Source: Bacteroidia bacterium
GTDB taxonomy: Bacteria; Bacteroidota; Bacteroidia; B-17B0; Aurantibacillaceae
DNA: 64,000 bases
Direction: 5' to 3'
Assembly: GCA_016787445.1 (NCBI GenBank)
Contig: JAEUTQ010000012.1
Coordinates: 1 to 64,000, forward strand
The notes beneath the pieces were generated by a model. It did not search any database, was not told the DNA's origin, and worked only from the letters and a program-made list of their open reading frames with translations. Of the stretch, positions 43,464 through 52,283 are shown one piece after another. The translations under genes were made by a program, and so were the position numbers. Numbering within the stretch: the stretch's first letter is position 1; every line of letters starts with the position of its first letter.

Positions 43464-44679
43464 GATTTTTAAAATAGTTAGTTTCATTTTGTTTTCTACG
43501 ACAGTGATTCGAGCTCAGCAAGCGCCGGCTGTACGAACTTATTCATTCATTAATTATAATGAGAATTATCTGCGTCATTCAAAAGACAGTAGCTTAACCT
43601 TGAACTTTTATAAAAAAATGGACGAGTTACGAAGCGGTAAACGGAATAAAGTAGTCATTGCACACTATGGAGGTTCGCATATACAAGCCGGAAATTGGGG
43701 TGATAAATTAATGCTGAACTTTCAAGGCATGGGAAATTTTGAAGGTGGAGGTATATGGGCATTCCCATATAAAATTGCAAAAACAAACAGTCCGCATTTT
43801 TTTAAATCTTACACCGATGGTAAATGGAAGCGATTCCGTTGCGCTACTTATAAAGAGATGTGCGTAAATTTAGGAATGGCCGGAATAGCCGCTGTTACAA
43901 ATGACAGTGCGAATACATTTGGCGTGAAGCTAACGAAGAATAAACATCACGAAAAATTTAATACCATTAAGGTGTATCACAATTTTAATGAGAGTTTTGA
44001 TTTTGTGTTGGCGCCCCACATTTCAGTTTGCTCCCGAATGGATAGTGTAGAAAAGGGTTTTACCAAATTTGTGTTTGATGATTTTATCGATTCAGTAAAT
44101 TTTATTCTATGGCGTAAAGACACAATAAAAAAGGATTTTATGCTTTATGGTTTCAGTCTCGAAAATTCAAAACCCGGATTTTATTACGCTAGTTTTGGTG
44201 TGAACGGAGCGGCTAGTGATTCGTATTTGAAATGCAATTTATTTTCTGATCAGTTAAGTACCATTAAACCTGATTTGGTGATTTTTTCATTAGGCGTAAA
44301 TGATACGCAAGGTAAAGATTTCACAAAGGAAGATTACATCGAAAATTATGACAGTTTAATTGCTGCAGTGCGAGCCGTGTCTCCTGACTGCGCTATTCTT
44401 TTAACCACAACAAGTGATAATTACATCCGTCGGAAAACAGCTAATAAACGTCCGATTAAAGCGCAAGATGCCATGTTTGAATTAATGGAAAAACACAAAG
44501 CCTCTGTGTGGGATTTGTATGCCGTGATGGGTGGTTATAAATCAATTTACAAATGGTATAGAGTTGGTTTAGCCTCAAAGGACAAAGTACATTTTAGTCC
44601 CAGGGGATATCAAATATTAGGGCAAATGATGTTTGATGCCATTGATAAAAGTTATAAAGCCAATTCTAAATTGAAATAA
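43453..44679 (+). CDS. SGNH/GDSL hydrolase, second of pair
   Basis: A 408-residue exported SGNH-family protein starting at GTG and overlapping the first by 11 bases. A signal peptide (about 1-23, ending IRAQ) is present. Block I reads HYGGSHIQAGNW, with GGSH instead of GDSQ; block III is SLGVNDT; the His block is HFSPRGY. The block I change (Gly for Asp before Ser) differs from the first copy, suggesting specialisation. It is clearly a diverged partner of the upstream gene, and it is followed immediately by the MBOAT gene. Confidence 0.85.
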   Translation: MHSKIFKIVSFILFSTTVIRAQQAPAVRTYSFINYNENYLRHSKDSSLTLNFYKKMDELRSGKRNKVVIAHYGGSHIQAGNWGDKLMLNFQGMGNFEGGGIWAFPYKIAKTNSPHFFKSYTDGKWKRFRCATYKEMCVNLGMAGIAAVTNDSANTFGVKLTKNKHHEKFNTIKVYHNFNESFDFVLAPHISVCSRMDSVEKGFTKFVFDDFIDSVNFILWRKDTIKKDFMLYGFSLENSKPGFYYASFGVNGAASDSYLKCNLFSDQLSTIKPDLVIFSLGVNDTQGKDFTKEDYIENYDSLIAAVRAVSPDCAILLTTTSDNYIRRKTANKRPIKAQDAMFELMEKHKASVWDLYAVMGGYKSIYKWYRVGLASKDKVHFSPRGYQILGQMMFDAIDKSYKANSKLK

Positions 44680-46347
44680 TTGGGAGAAAGTGTATTAAAA
44701 TATCTGCACGACGTTTTTTCTTTCACAGAAGGAAAGCCGCTGTTGTTTACGCAATTATTTTTCTGGGGATTTTTTGCCGTTGTGTTGCTTTTTTATTCTT
44801 TGGTGTATAAAAAAATTGCCCTAAGGAATATTTACTTATTGGCGGTTAGTTTTTTCTTTTACTACAAAACCAGCGGAGTTTTTCTGATTCTTTTAATTTT
44901 TACCATCTGCAGTGATTATAATTGGGGACGATTAATCTATCAAGCCAAAACCAAGCGTGCCAAAAAAATCTTCATGGGCATAAGTGTTACTTTAAACCTC
45001 TTACTGCTCAGTTATTTCAAGTACGCTTATTTCTTCACAGACAGTTGCAATCAGTTATTTAGTACGGATATAGAATTCTTTAATCATTTTTCACATTTCA
45101 CCAATACATTTTTCGGTACACATTTCTCAGTAGATAAATTAATATTACCGGTTGGTGTTTCGTTTTTCACCTTTCAGTCAATTTCCTATACGGTGGATTT
45201 ATACAGGGGAAATGTTACACCTGTAAAAAACATTTTCGATTATGGCTTTTTCGTGTGTTTCTTCCCGCATTTAGTGGCAGGTCCGATTGTAAAGGCACAT
45301 GATTTCATTTATCAGATTTATTTGCCCTATGATTTAAAGCGAAAAGAATTCGGAATGGCTGCCTTCTGGATTGTAAACGGTTTAGCAAAGAAAATTCTTG
45401 CTGACTATATCGCAGTAAATTTCATCGATCGGATTTTTGATAATCCTAATTACTACTCAGGTGTAGAAGTCGTACTTGGTACTTTAGGATATTCTCTTCA
45501 GATTTACGCAGATTTTTCAGGATATACCGATATGGCGATTGGTATTGCATTACTTCTTGGTTTCCGTTTAAAAACTAATTTTAATTCACCTTACAAAGCA
45601 CAAAACGTAAGCGACTTCTGGAAGCGTTGGCATATTTCATTGTCATCTTGGCTTCAGGAATATTTATACATTCCTCTTGGAGGAAACCGACAAGGTACTG
45701 TTGGCTCTTATATTGCTATCTCAATTTTATCGATAGTGTTAGTTATGTTAACAGGTAAATTATGGTTGCTGTTGGTGTTATTTGGTGTTGCTATTGTATT
45801 CGCATTAATAGCTTATTTCAGTGCTTCATTTCGTAAATCCATCAACACAAACATCAACTTAATGGTAACCATGTTGCTCGGAGGATTATGGCATGGCAGT
45901 AGTTGGTTGTTCATTATTTGGGGTGGATTGAACGGATTGGGTTTAGTGATACATAAGTTGTGGTTAAAAGTAGTTCCGAAGGATTCTCGTAAATCCATTT
46001 TGATGAAAGCTTTTCATGTTTTGATAACGCTTTTATTCATCAGTTTCACCCGTATATTTTTCCGAAGTGACACCATGGATACGGTTGTTTTGTTATTTGA
46101 TCGTTTGAGTAACCATTTCGGAATTGAATTAACGTTTCAAATTTTACAGGGATATGCCGGAGTGTTATCGTTAATTTTATTGGGTTATTTCATTCATTGG
46201 ATTCCGGCTAACTATAAAGAGAAATACCGTTCATGGTTTGCGGGTTTACCCCTTTATGCCATGGGTTTAGTGATATTCGCGGTAGTGTTTGTTTTATACC
46301 AATTAATGAGCAACGAAATGCAGCCGTTTATTTACTTCCAATTCTAA
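44680..46347 (+). CDS. MBOAT family membrane O-acyltransferase
   Basis: A 555-residue polytopic protein (about 10-12 helices) of the AlgI/PatA/DltB type. These proteins carry an acyl group across the inner membrane for glycan O-acylation. The MBOAT signatures are the conserved YADFSGYTDMAIG (near residue 270), the invariant-His region LLGGLWHGSSW (near 405) and VSDFWKRWHISLSSWLQEYLYIPLGG (near 310). Translation begins at TTG directly after the SGNH stop. With two SGNH partners it resembles an alginate or PatA/PatB-like O-acetylation cassette; the acceptor polymer is unknown. Confidence 0.93.
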   Translation: MGESVLKYLHDVFSFTEGKPLLFTQLFFWGFFAVVLLFYSLVYKKIALRNIYLLAVSFFFYYKTSGVFLILLIFTICSDYNWGRLIYQAKTKRAKKIFMGISVTLNLLLLSYFKYAYFFTDSCNQLFSTDIEFFNHFSHFTNTFFGTHFSVDKLILPVGVSFFTFQSISYTVDLYRGNVTPVKNIFDYGFFVCFFPHLVAGPIVKAHDFIYQIYLPYDLKRKEFGMAAFWIVNGLAKKILADYIAVNFIDRIFDNPNYYSGVEVVLGTLGYSLQIYADFSGYTDMAIGIALLLGFRLKTNFNSPYKAQNVSDFWKRWHISLSSWLQEYLYIPLGGNRQGTVGSYIAISILSIVLVMLTGKLWLLLVLFGVAIVFALIAYFSASFRKSINTNINLMVTMLLGGLWHGSSWLFIIWGGLNGLGLVIHKLWLKVVPKDSRKSILMKAFHVLITLLFISFTRIFFRSDTMDTVVLLFDRLSNHFGIELTFQILQGYAGVLSLILLGYFIHWIPANYKEKYRSWFAGLPLYAMGLVIFAVVFVLYQLMSNEMQPFIYFQF

Positions 46348-46403
46348 AGGCCCTAATCTAATTTTATTCTCCTTATTTACAAGTAATTTCATTTTATTTT
46401 GAG

Positions 46404-46435
46404 TTTGTAATTAACTTAATATTCGGTTAAATTTG
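46404..46435 (+). promoter_or_regulatory. Promoter TTTG-N20-TAAATTTG
   Basis: A -33 TTTG (46404-46407) and a -7 TAAATTTG (46428-46435) are 20 bases apart, a full match to the Bacteroidota consensus. The start of the DUF349 gene (46483) is about 44 bases beyond the expected transcription start. Confidence 0.7.
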
Positions 46436-46482
46436 GTTTAATAATAAAAAATGAAATTGATGATTATTTGAAACTTTGTAAA

Positions 46483-48198
46483 ATGAAGAACGAAATTATT
46501 GCAAAATTAGAAGAGCTGCTTTCAAAAAGCGCAGGTGAAGTTGCTAACGATGTGCGAACTCTGCAAAAGGAGTACCAAAAGTTATGGACCGCCGAATTTG
46601 AAACCGCGAAGCAGGCATTTATCGACGAGGGCGGTAAAGCAAAAGAATTTATTTACGAAAAGAGTGCTGAAGATAAGCGCATCGGAGATCTTATTGAGAA
46701 ATTCAATAAGCTGAAAAAAGATGAAGAGCAAAAGGTGGCGCAAGAACAACATAAGAATTTTCTAATACGTCAGGAAATTGTAGCGAAGATAAACGACCTG
46801 AGTGAAGTAAATAGTAATGTGGGTGCCGTTGTAAAAAAACTGCAGGAGTTACAAACGCAATGGAAAGAGACCGGTGCAGTTTCTTCACATAAATACAAGG
46901 AAATTCAGGCTGAATACAGTAAGGCTGTTGAAAATATTTATTATAATCTTAAAATTTTCAGAGAGCTTCAGGATCATGATTTGAAAAAGAATTATGAATT
47001 GAAAAAGGAACTCATTGAAAAAATGAAAGGCATTCAATCTCTTGATAATATTAAAGAAGCCGAGCGATTGATAAAAGTATACCGCAACGATTGGGAAGAT
47101 ATTGGTCCGGTGCCAAATGAAAAGTGGGAAGAGTTGAAAGGTGAATATAGAGCCGTGTTAGATGATACCTATACAAAGATTAAGGCTTATTATAATTCGG
47201 TTGAGGAAATTAAGGAAGAGAATTTAGCTGCTAAGAAAGCCCTCGTGGAGAAAGTAAAAGCTATTTTAGATTTGGATTTAAAGTCGGTTCAATCCTGGAA
47301 TGAAAACACGGACAAAATTATTGAAACTCAAAATGAGTGGAAAACCATAGGGCGTGCGAATCAAAAAGAGAATGATGCAGTTTGGTCGGAATTCCGTGAG
47401 GCATGCGATGCTTTTTTCGCAAGAAAGAAGGAATACTTCAATGTGTTGCATGAACAACAAGGTTCTGTAAAACAAAAGAAGAATGAATTAATTGAAAAGG
47501 CTGAGGCTATTCAAAATAGTACCGATTGGCAAAAAACTACTCAGGATATGATTCGCTTACAGGATGAATGGAAAAAACATCATCTGGTAAATGAGCGCGA
47601 AGAATCGAAAATGTTTTTCCGTTTCCGCAAAGCATGCAATACTTTTTTTGATGCTAAAAAAGCGCATCATGATGCCATTAACGCCTCCATGGAAGGCAAT
47701 GTGAAGGCTAAGGAAGAATTAGTGGAAAAAATCAATGCATTCACTTTAGGTGAAGATGCATCTGAAAACCTTAAGCAATTAAAGGAGTTTTCTACGCAAT
47801 GGAATTCAGGCGGACAAGTTCCGTTCAAAGAGCGTAAACGATTGAATGAAGCGTTTTATAATAAATTAGATGAATTGTATGAGAAATTAAATCTGAATAA
47901 ATCAGAGAAACTCATGATGCAATTTAAAAATAAAATCGAACGACTTGTTTCAGCCGAAAATGCCTCTGAATTATTAAAACGCGAAGCGGATTATTTGAAA
48001 AAGCAAATCGATGAAGCAAACAATAATATCAAAACCTATGATAACAACATGGGCTTTTTCAAAAATGCAAAAAGTGATAATCCATTATTTAAAGATGTAA
48101 ATCAAAAGATGGATGCTGAGAAGCAAAAAATTGCAGACTTCACGGCCAAACGCAAATTGGTAATTGAGGAAATGAATAAATTAAGACAAAACGCTTAG
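46483..48198 (+). CDS. DUF349 repeat protein
   Basis: A cytoplasmic coiled-coil protein of 571 residues with five DUF349-like repeats. Each carries a W-x(3-4)-G/H block: Q-W-KETGAV, D-W-EDIGPV, E-W-KTIGRA, E-W-KKHHLV and Q-W-NSGGQV, with tryptophans about 77-82 residues apart (near 127, 204, 286, 363, 440). Function is unknown. The ATG at 46483 is preferred to the upstream TTG (46468), because MKNEIIAKLEELL is the typical N-terminus. A separate promoter precedes it and a terminator follows. It is not linked to its neighbours. Confidence 0.85.
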   Translation: MKNEIIAKLEELLSKSAGEVANDVRTLQKEYQKLWTAEFETAKQAFIDEGGKAKEFIYEKSAEDKRIGDLIEKFNKLKKDEEQKVAQEQHKNFLIRQEIVAKINDLSEVNSNVGAVVKKLQELQTQWKETGAVSSHKYKEIQAEYSKAVENIYYNLKIFRELQDHDLKKNYELKKELIEKMKGIQSLDNIKEAERLIKVYRNDWEDIGPVPNEKWEELKGEYRAVLDDTYTKIKAYYNSVEEIKEENLAAKKALVEKVKAILDLDLKSVQSWNENTDKIIETQNEWKTIGRANQKENDAVWSEFREACDAFFARKKEYFNVLHEQQGSVKQKKNELIEKAEAIQNSTDWQKTTQDMIRLQDEWKKHHLVNEREESKMFFRFRKACNTFFDAKKAHHDAINASMEGNVKAKEELVEKINAFTLGEDASENLKQLKEFSTQWNSGGQVPFKERKRLNEAFYNKLDELYEKLNLNKSEKLMMQFKNKIERLVSAENASELLKREADYLKKQIDEANNNIKTYDNNMGFFKNAKSDNPLFKDVNQKMDAEKQKIADFTAKRKLVIEEMNKLRQNA

Positions 48199-48234
48199 AA
48201 GGTTTTTCCTTCCGTTTTTTCAATATTTTCTTTT

Positions 48235-48265
48235 AAAAAGCCGGGAATACCGGCTTTTTCTTTTT
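48235..48265 (+). terminator. Rho-independent terminator after DUF349 gene
   Basis: aaaaagccgg (48235-48244) and ccggcttttt (48250-48259) form a perfect 10-bp stem with a gaata loop. T-rich sequence follows. Confidence 0.85.
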
Positions 48266-48388
48266 AAGGGCGTCGTTGCTATATAAACTGCCTTTCATAC
48301 TGTTTTTTGCATACAGAAATTGGCTTTAATCCGTTCATAAAATTTAAAATATGGCATTCAAATACAACTTATCTTTACCTATCAAATT

Positions 48389-49345
48389 ATGGAGCCAATT
48401 TTAGAGGTAAGAAATGTTACCAAAAAATATTCGAATCACATCGCCTTAAATGATGTGAGTTTAACTGTTCCCCGTCAGTCTGTTTTCGGTCTATTAGGAC
48501 CAAATGGCGCGGGTAAAACATCACTAATTCGAATCATCAATCAGATAACCGCACCTGATTCGGGTGAAGTGTTTCTGAATGGAGAAAAGCTAAATCCTAA
48601 ACATGTGGATTTAATTGGATACTTACCGGAGGAACGCGGATTGTATAAAAAAATGCCGGTGGGCGAACAAGCTTTATACCTCGCGCAATTAAAAGGGTTA
48701 AAGAAAGCGGAAGCTAAGAAACGTTTACTCTACTGGTTTGAGAAATTTGAAATGCAAACCTGGTGGAATAAAAAAATTGAAGAGTTGAGTAAAGGGATGC
48801 AGCAAAAAGTTCAGTTTATCGTAACTGTTTTACATGAGCCTTCATTGCTTATTTTAGATGAGCCTTTCAGCGGTTTTGATCCTATCAATGCGCAATTAAT
48901 TCGTAATGAAATTTTAGAATTGAGAAAAAAGGGCTCAACCATTATTTTCTCCACGCATAATATGGGAAGTGTTGAGGAGTTGTGTGATCATATCGCTCTG
49001 ATTAACCGTTCAAAAAATATTTTAGATGGTTCGGTTAAGGAGATTCGGAAAACACATAGAAGTAATACGTATAAAATTTCTTTTAAAGGAAATATGCTTG
49101 GGTTTACGAATGCATTATGGACTGGCGCTGAATTGTTAGATAAAGGTAAAGATGATGAAGAGGTAAATTGGGCTTTAATTAAAATTGCGCCGCAAGTTAA
49201 ATCAAGTCAGTTATTACAATCAATATTGCCGGTTTGCGAGATAGTTTCATTTAACGAAGTCATTCCAAGCATGAATGATATATTTATCTCAAAGGTAAAT
49301 TCGGAAAATGGTGTCATTGGTACTCAAAGTAATTTTACAGAATAA
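48389..49345 (+). CDS. ABC transporter ATP-binding protein
   Basis: A 318-residue ABC ATPase with Walker A GPNGAGKTS (near residue 39), signature LSKGMQQ, Walker B LLILDEPFSGFDP and the C-terminal extension seen in the NatA-like ABC-2 exporters. It pairs with the permease starting 2 bases downstream. An exporter role is inferred; the substrate is unknown. A near -7 element TATCTTTA (48369-48376, one mismatch) lies upstream. A second ATPase is not needed, as ABC-2 exporters work as dimers. Confidence 0.9.
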   Translation: MEPILEVRNVTKKYSNHIALNDVSLTVPRQSVFGLLGPNGAGKTSLIRIINQITAPDSGEVFLNGEKLNPKHVDLIGYLPEERGLYKKMPVGEQALYLAQLKGLKKAEAKKRLLYWFEKFEMQTWWNKKIEELSKGMQQKVQFIVTVLHEPSLLILDEPFSGFDPINAQLIRNEILELRKKGSTIIFSTHNMGSVEELCDHIALINRSKNILDGSVKEIRKTHRSNTYKISFKGNMLGFTNALWTGAELLDKGKDDEEVNWALIKIAPQVKSSQLLQSILPVCEIVSFNEVIPSMNDIFISKVNSENGVIGTQSNFTE

Positions 49346-49347
49346 TT

Positions 49348-50688
49348 ATGGGAAAGATTGGATTAATTATACAACGAGAGATTGTTTCTAAATTAAGAAA
49401 CAAAACTTTCATCATCATGACCTTTTTAGCTCCTGTGCTAATTGCAGGTTTTTTTGCCATGATTATTTGGTTAAGCATGAGTGATAAAGCAGATCAAAAA
49501 ATATTAGTTATTGATGAAACTACTTTTTTCAGAGATAAATTAGCCGGTAACGATTACATCACATTTACTTTTTCGGATCGGAAATTAGATGATGCCCTCA
49601 CGGATTTCTATACATCAGAAAACACATGTATTCTTTACATTCCTAATAATTTAATTAGCGGAGCGGGGGGAACAATAAAGGTTTTCTATAAGAAAGCGCC
49701 GGGTTTTGCGGTTCAAACAGATATAAAGAACCAGGTTGAGAAGGTGTTGTACGAGTATAAATTAAAAGCGAATAACATTGACCCCACTATTATTCATAAT
49801 GCTAAGCAATCCGTAAAAATGATTACGGAAAAGGTAAACGAAAAAGGGGAGAGTGCCGAGCAATTAACAGGATTTGCCAGCTTGTTTGGTTTTTTGAGTG
49901 GTGCATTAATGTTCATCTTTATCATTATGTATGGTATGATGGTATTTAGAAGTGTGATGGAAGAAAAAACCAATCGTATTGTAGAAATTATTGTGTCGTC
50001 GGTGAAGCCTTTTCAGTTAATGCTTGGAAAGATATTGGGAATCGCCATTCTAGGTATTTGTCAGTTTATCGTTATGGGAATCATCACCACAATTCTCACC
50101 ACTGCTTTATCAGCCACTTTATTAAAGGATGTCAAATCTGACTTGGCTAAATTTCAGAAGCAGCAGCAAGAAGTTTTTAAAAATGGCGCCAGTGCCGATT
50201 TAGAAAAATACGATAAGATGCAGGATAAACTAGAGACTTTTGAAATACTTCAGCAGGTACAAAAATTAAATTTTGTAGAAATAGCGATTTGTTTCTTGTT
50301 GTATTTCATTGGAGGATATTTATTCTTTAGTTCTATTTTAGCGGCGATAGGAAGTGCCGTAGATGCCGAATCTGACGCGCAGCAATTTATGATGCCTGTG
50401 ATGTTACCATTGATGGCGGGCTATTTCATTGCGGCAAAAATGATGACAAATCCCGAAGGCGCTTTAGCATTTTGGGGTTCCATCATACCGTTTACTTCCC
50501 CGATAGTTATGATGGCACGTTTACCTTTTGGAGTTCCATTCTGGCAAATCGCATTGTCGGTTACTCTGCTGTATGTTTCATTTATTGGAGCAACATGGCT
50601 AGCCGGTAAAATTTACCGCACCGGCATTTTAATGTACGGTAAAAAAGTTAGCTGGAAAGAACTAAGCAAATGGGTTTTTTATAAGTAA
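49348..50688 (+). CDS. ABC-2 type permease
   Basis: A 446-residue membrane protein with one N-terminal helix (about 20-40), a large exported domain, and five or six helices in the C-terminal half. This is the ABC-2/NatB layout. The stretch MVFRSVMEEKTNRIVEIIVSSV (near 210) is the typical coupling region. It pairs with the upstream ATPase gene and is not joined to the minus-strand gene downstream (11-base gap). Confidence 0.88.
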   Translation: MGKIGLIIQREIVSKLRNKTFIIMTFLAPVLIAGFFAMIIWLSMSDKADQKILVIDETTFFRDKLAGNDYITFTFSDRKLDDALTDFYTSENTCILYIPNNLISGAGGTIKVFYKKAPGFAVQTDIKNQVEKVLYEYKLKANNIDPTIIHNAKQSVKMITEKVNEKGESAEQLTGFASLFGFLSGALMFIFIIMYGMMVFRSVMEEKTNRIVEIIVSSVKPFQLMLGKILGIAILGICQFIVMGIITTILTTALSATLLKDVKSDLAKFQKQQQEVFKNGASADLEKYDKMQDKLETFEILQQVQKLNFVEIAICFLLYFIGGYLFFSSILAAIGSAVDAESDAQQFMMPVMLPLMAGYFIAAKMMTNPEGALAFWGSIIPFTSPIVMMARLPFGVPFWQIALSVTLLYVSFIGATWLAGKIYRTGILMYGKKVSWKELSKWVFYK

Positions 50689-50698
50689 GGATTAGATT

Positions 50699-51244
50699 TT
50701 ACAAATTAGTTTTTGTAGTCAAATTACTTTTTACTAATTCCCACACAACAATTCCTAAACTAACGGAGATGTTCAATGAGTGTTTGCTTCCAAGTTGTGG
50801 AATTTCGATGCTGCCATTGCAAATATTCACTACATCTTGTTCAACGCCGTAAACTTCATTGCCAAACACTAAAGCTAATTTGGAATTATCCTTGTTTCTG
50901 AATTCTTGCAAGTAAGTACTATTTTCAACTTGTTCAATCGCGTAAACTTTATAACCGTTTTTTTGTAATTCATTTACACAATCCACTGTGTTATCATAAT
51001 GTTTCCAACTAACGGTCTCCGTAGCGCCCAAAGCGGTTTTTTCAATTTCCTTGTTAGGAGGAGTTCCTGTTACACCGCATAAATAGATAGCTTCAATTAA
51101 AAAAGCGTCAGCAGTTCTAAAGGCTGAACCTACATTATTGAGACTGCGTATGTTATCCAATACCAGAATAATTGGTGTTTTCTCAGCTTGTTTAAATTCC
51201 TCAATGCTTTTACGTCCTAAATCTTCGTTTTTTATTTTTTGCAT
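50699..51244 (-). CDS. TrmH/SpoU-family RNA methyltransferase
   Basis: A 181-residue 2'-O-methyltransferase of the SPOUT class with a trefoil knot. The motif NVGSAFRTADAF, LALVFGNEVYGV and IPQLGSKHSLNISVSLGI are characteristic. Whether the target is tRNA or rRNA is not clear from sequence. The gene is divergent from the MCE gene. A full TAnnTTTG match on the minus strand (51249-51256) lies 4 bases before the ATG. Confidence 0.88.
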   Translation of the reverse strand: MQKIKNEDLGRKSIEEFKQAEKTPIILVLDNIRSLNNVGSAFRTADAFLIEAIYLCGVTGTPPNKEIEKTALGATETVSWKHYDNTVDCVNELQKNGYKVYAIEQVENSTYLQEFRNKDNSKLALVFGNEVYGVEQDVVNICNGSIEIPQLGSKHSLNISVSLGIVVWELVKSNLTTKTNL

Positions 51245-51248
51245 AGGG

Positions 51249-51256
51249 CAAAAATA
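51249..51256 (-). promoter_or_regulatory. -7 element TATTTTTG of the SPOUT gene
   Basis: On the minus strand this is a full TAnnTTTG match, 4 bases before the ATG (51244). The mRNA would be almost leaderless. No -33 match is visible. Confidence 0.4.
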
Positions 51257-51298
51257 GCTATCTTTAAGCTTTAATTTTCTATTTAATTATTTGTATTT

Positions 51299-52279
51299 GT
51301 GAAGATTAGTAAAGAATTTAAAATAGGCGCCGTAGTTATTTGCGCAATTGCCGCATTTATATGGGGTTTAAATTTCTTAAAGGGTTACGATATACTTTCA
51401 CGCAAAAATGTACTTTATGCCGTTTATCCTCAAATCGACGGTTTAATTGAGGCCAATCCTTTAATGGTGAAAGGGTATAAAATCGGACAGGTTAACCAGA
51501 TTACCTTGATGAAGAAGGGCGGAGAATACCAGGTGTTGGTTAAATTTTTAATTACCGAAGATGTAAAGATTCCAAAGCATTCCGTTGCAAAAGCGGTGAG
51601 CTCCGATTTATTGGGATCAAAGGCTGTTGAAATTATTTACAGTAACGAAACAGAATTTGTTCAATCCGGAGATACTTTATTGGCGGCATCAGAAGAAGAT
51701 TTAAAAACAGCAGTTGATAAGCGATTAACACCTTTGCAAAAGAAAGCGGAAGGTTTATTGTCTTCAATCGACTCTGTAATGGTAATTGTTGAAACGGTTT
51801 TAAATGCAAATACCCGCGATAACTTAAGTAAGTCATTCGAAAGTATTAAGAAAGCACTTACAAGTTTGGAACAAACAAGCTATAAGTTGGATGATTTAGT
51901 AGCTTCTGAAAAGGCTAAGATATCTTCAATTCTTTCTAAGCTTAACACAGTAGCAGGAATGTTAGAACAAAACACCGGAAAGATTGAAAATATTATCACG
52001 AATGTATCTAACCTATCCGATAGTCTTGCCAAAGCACAGTTAAAGGATGCTATCGCTAATGCAGATAAAACACTGAAGGAATTAAATGTTTTAATAGCGC
52101 AGATAAATTCCGGGCAAGGTACATTGGGTAAACTTGCAAAGAATGATTCTCTTTATAATAATTTAAACAAGGCCAGTGCAGATTTAGATAAGTTGATGAA
52201 AGATTTACGTATTAATCCGGAACGTTATATCCACTTCTCAGTATTCGGAAGGAAGGAAAAAAACAAACCAAAAGACTAG
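51299..52279 (+). CDS. MCE/MlaD-family protein
   Basis: A 326-residue MCE-domain protein, starting at GTG. It has an N-terminal membrane helix (about residues 8-25) followed by the MCE beta-barrel domain (YPQIDGLIEANPLMVKGYKIG at about 42-62) and a long helical tail (about 140-310). MCE proteins help carry lipids between membranes. No MlaE or MlaF partners lie beside it here, though they may be elsewhere. Downstream genes are Fe-S proteins. The gap to the next gene is 4 bases. Confidence 0.87.
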   Translation: MKISKEFKIGAVVICAIAAFIWGLNFLKGYDILSRKNVLYAVYPQIDGLIEANPLMVKGYKIGQVNQITLMKKGGEYQVLVKFLITEDVKIPKHSVAKAVSSDLLGSKAVEIIYSNETEFVQSGDTLLAASEEDLKTAVDKRLTPLQKKAEGLLSSIDSVMVIVETVLNANTRDNLSKSFESIKKALTSLEQTSYKLDDLVASEKAKISSILSKLNTVAGMLEQNTGKIENIITNVSNLSDSLAKAQLKDAIANADKTLKELNVLIAQINSGQGTLGKLAKNDSLYNNLNKASADLDKLMKDLRINPERYIHFSVFGRKEKNKPKD

Positions 52280-52283
52280 TAGT

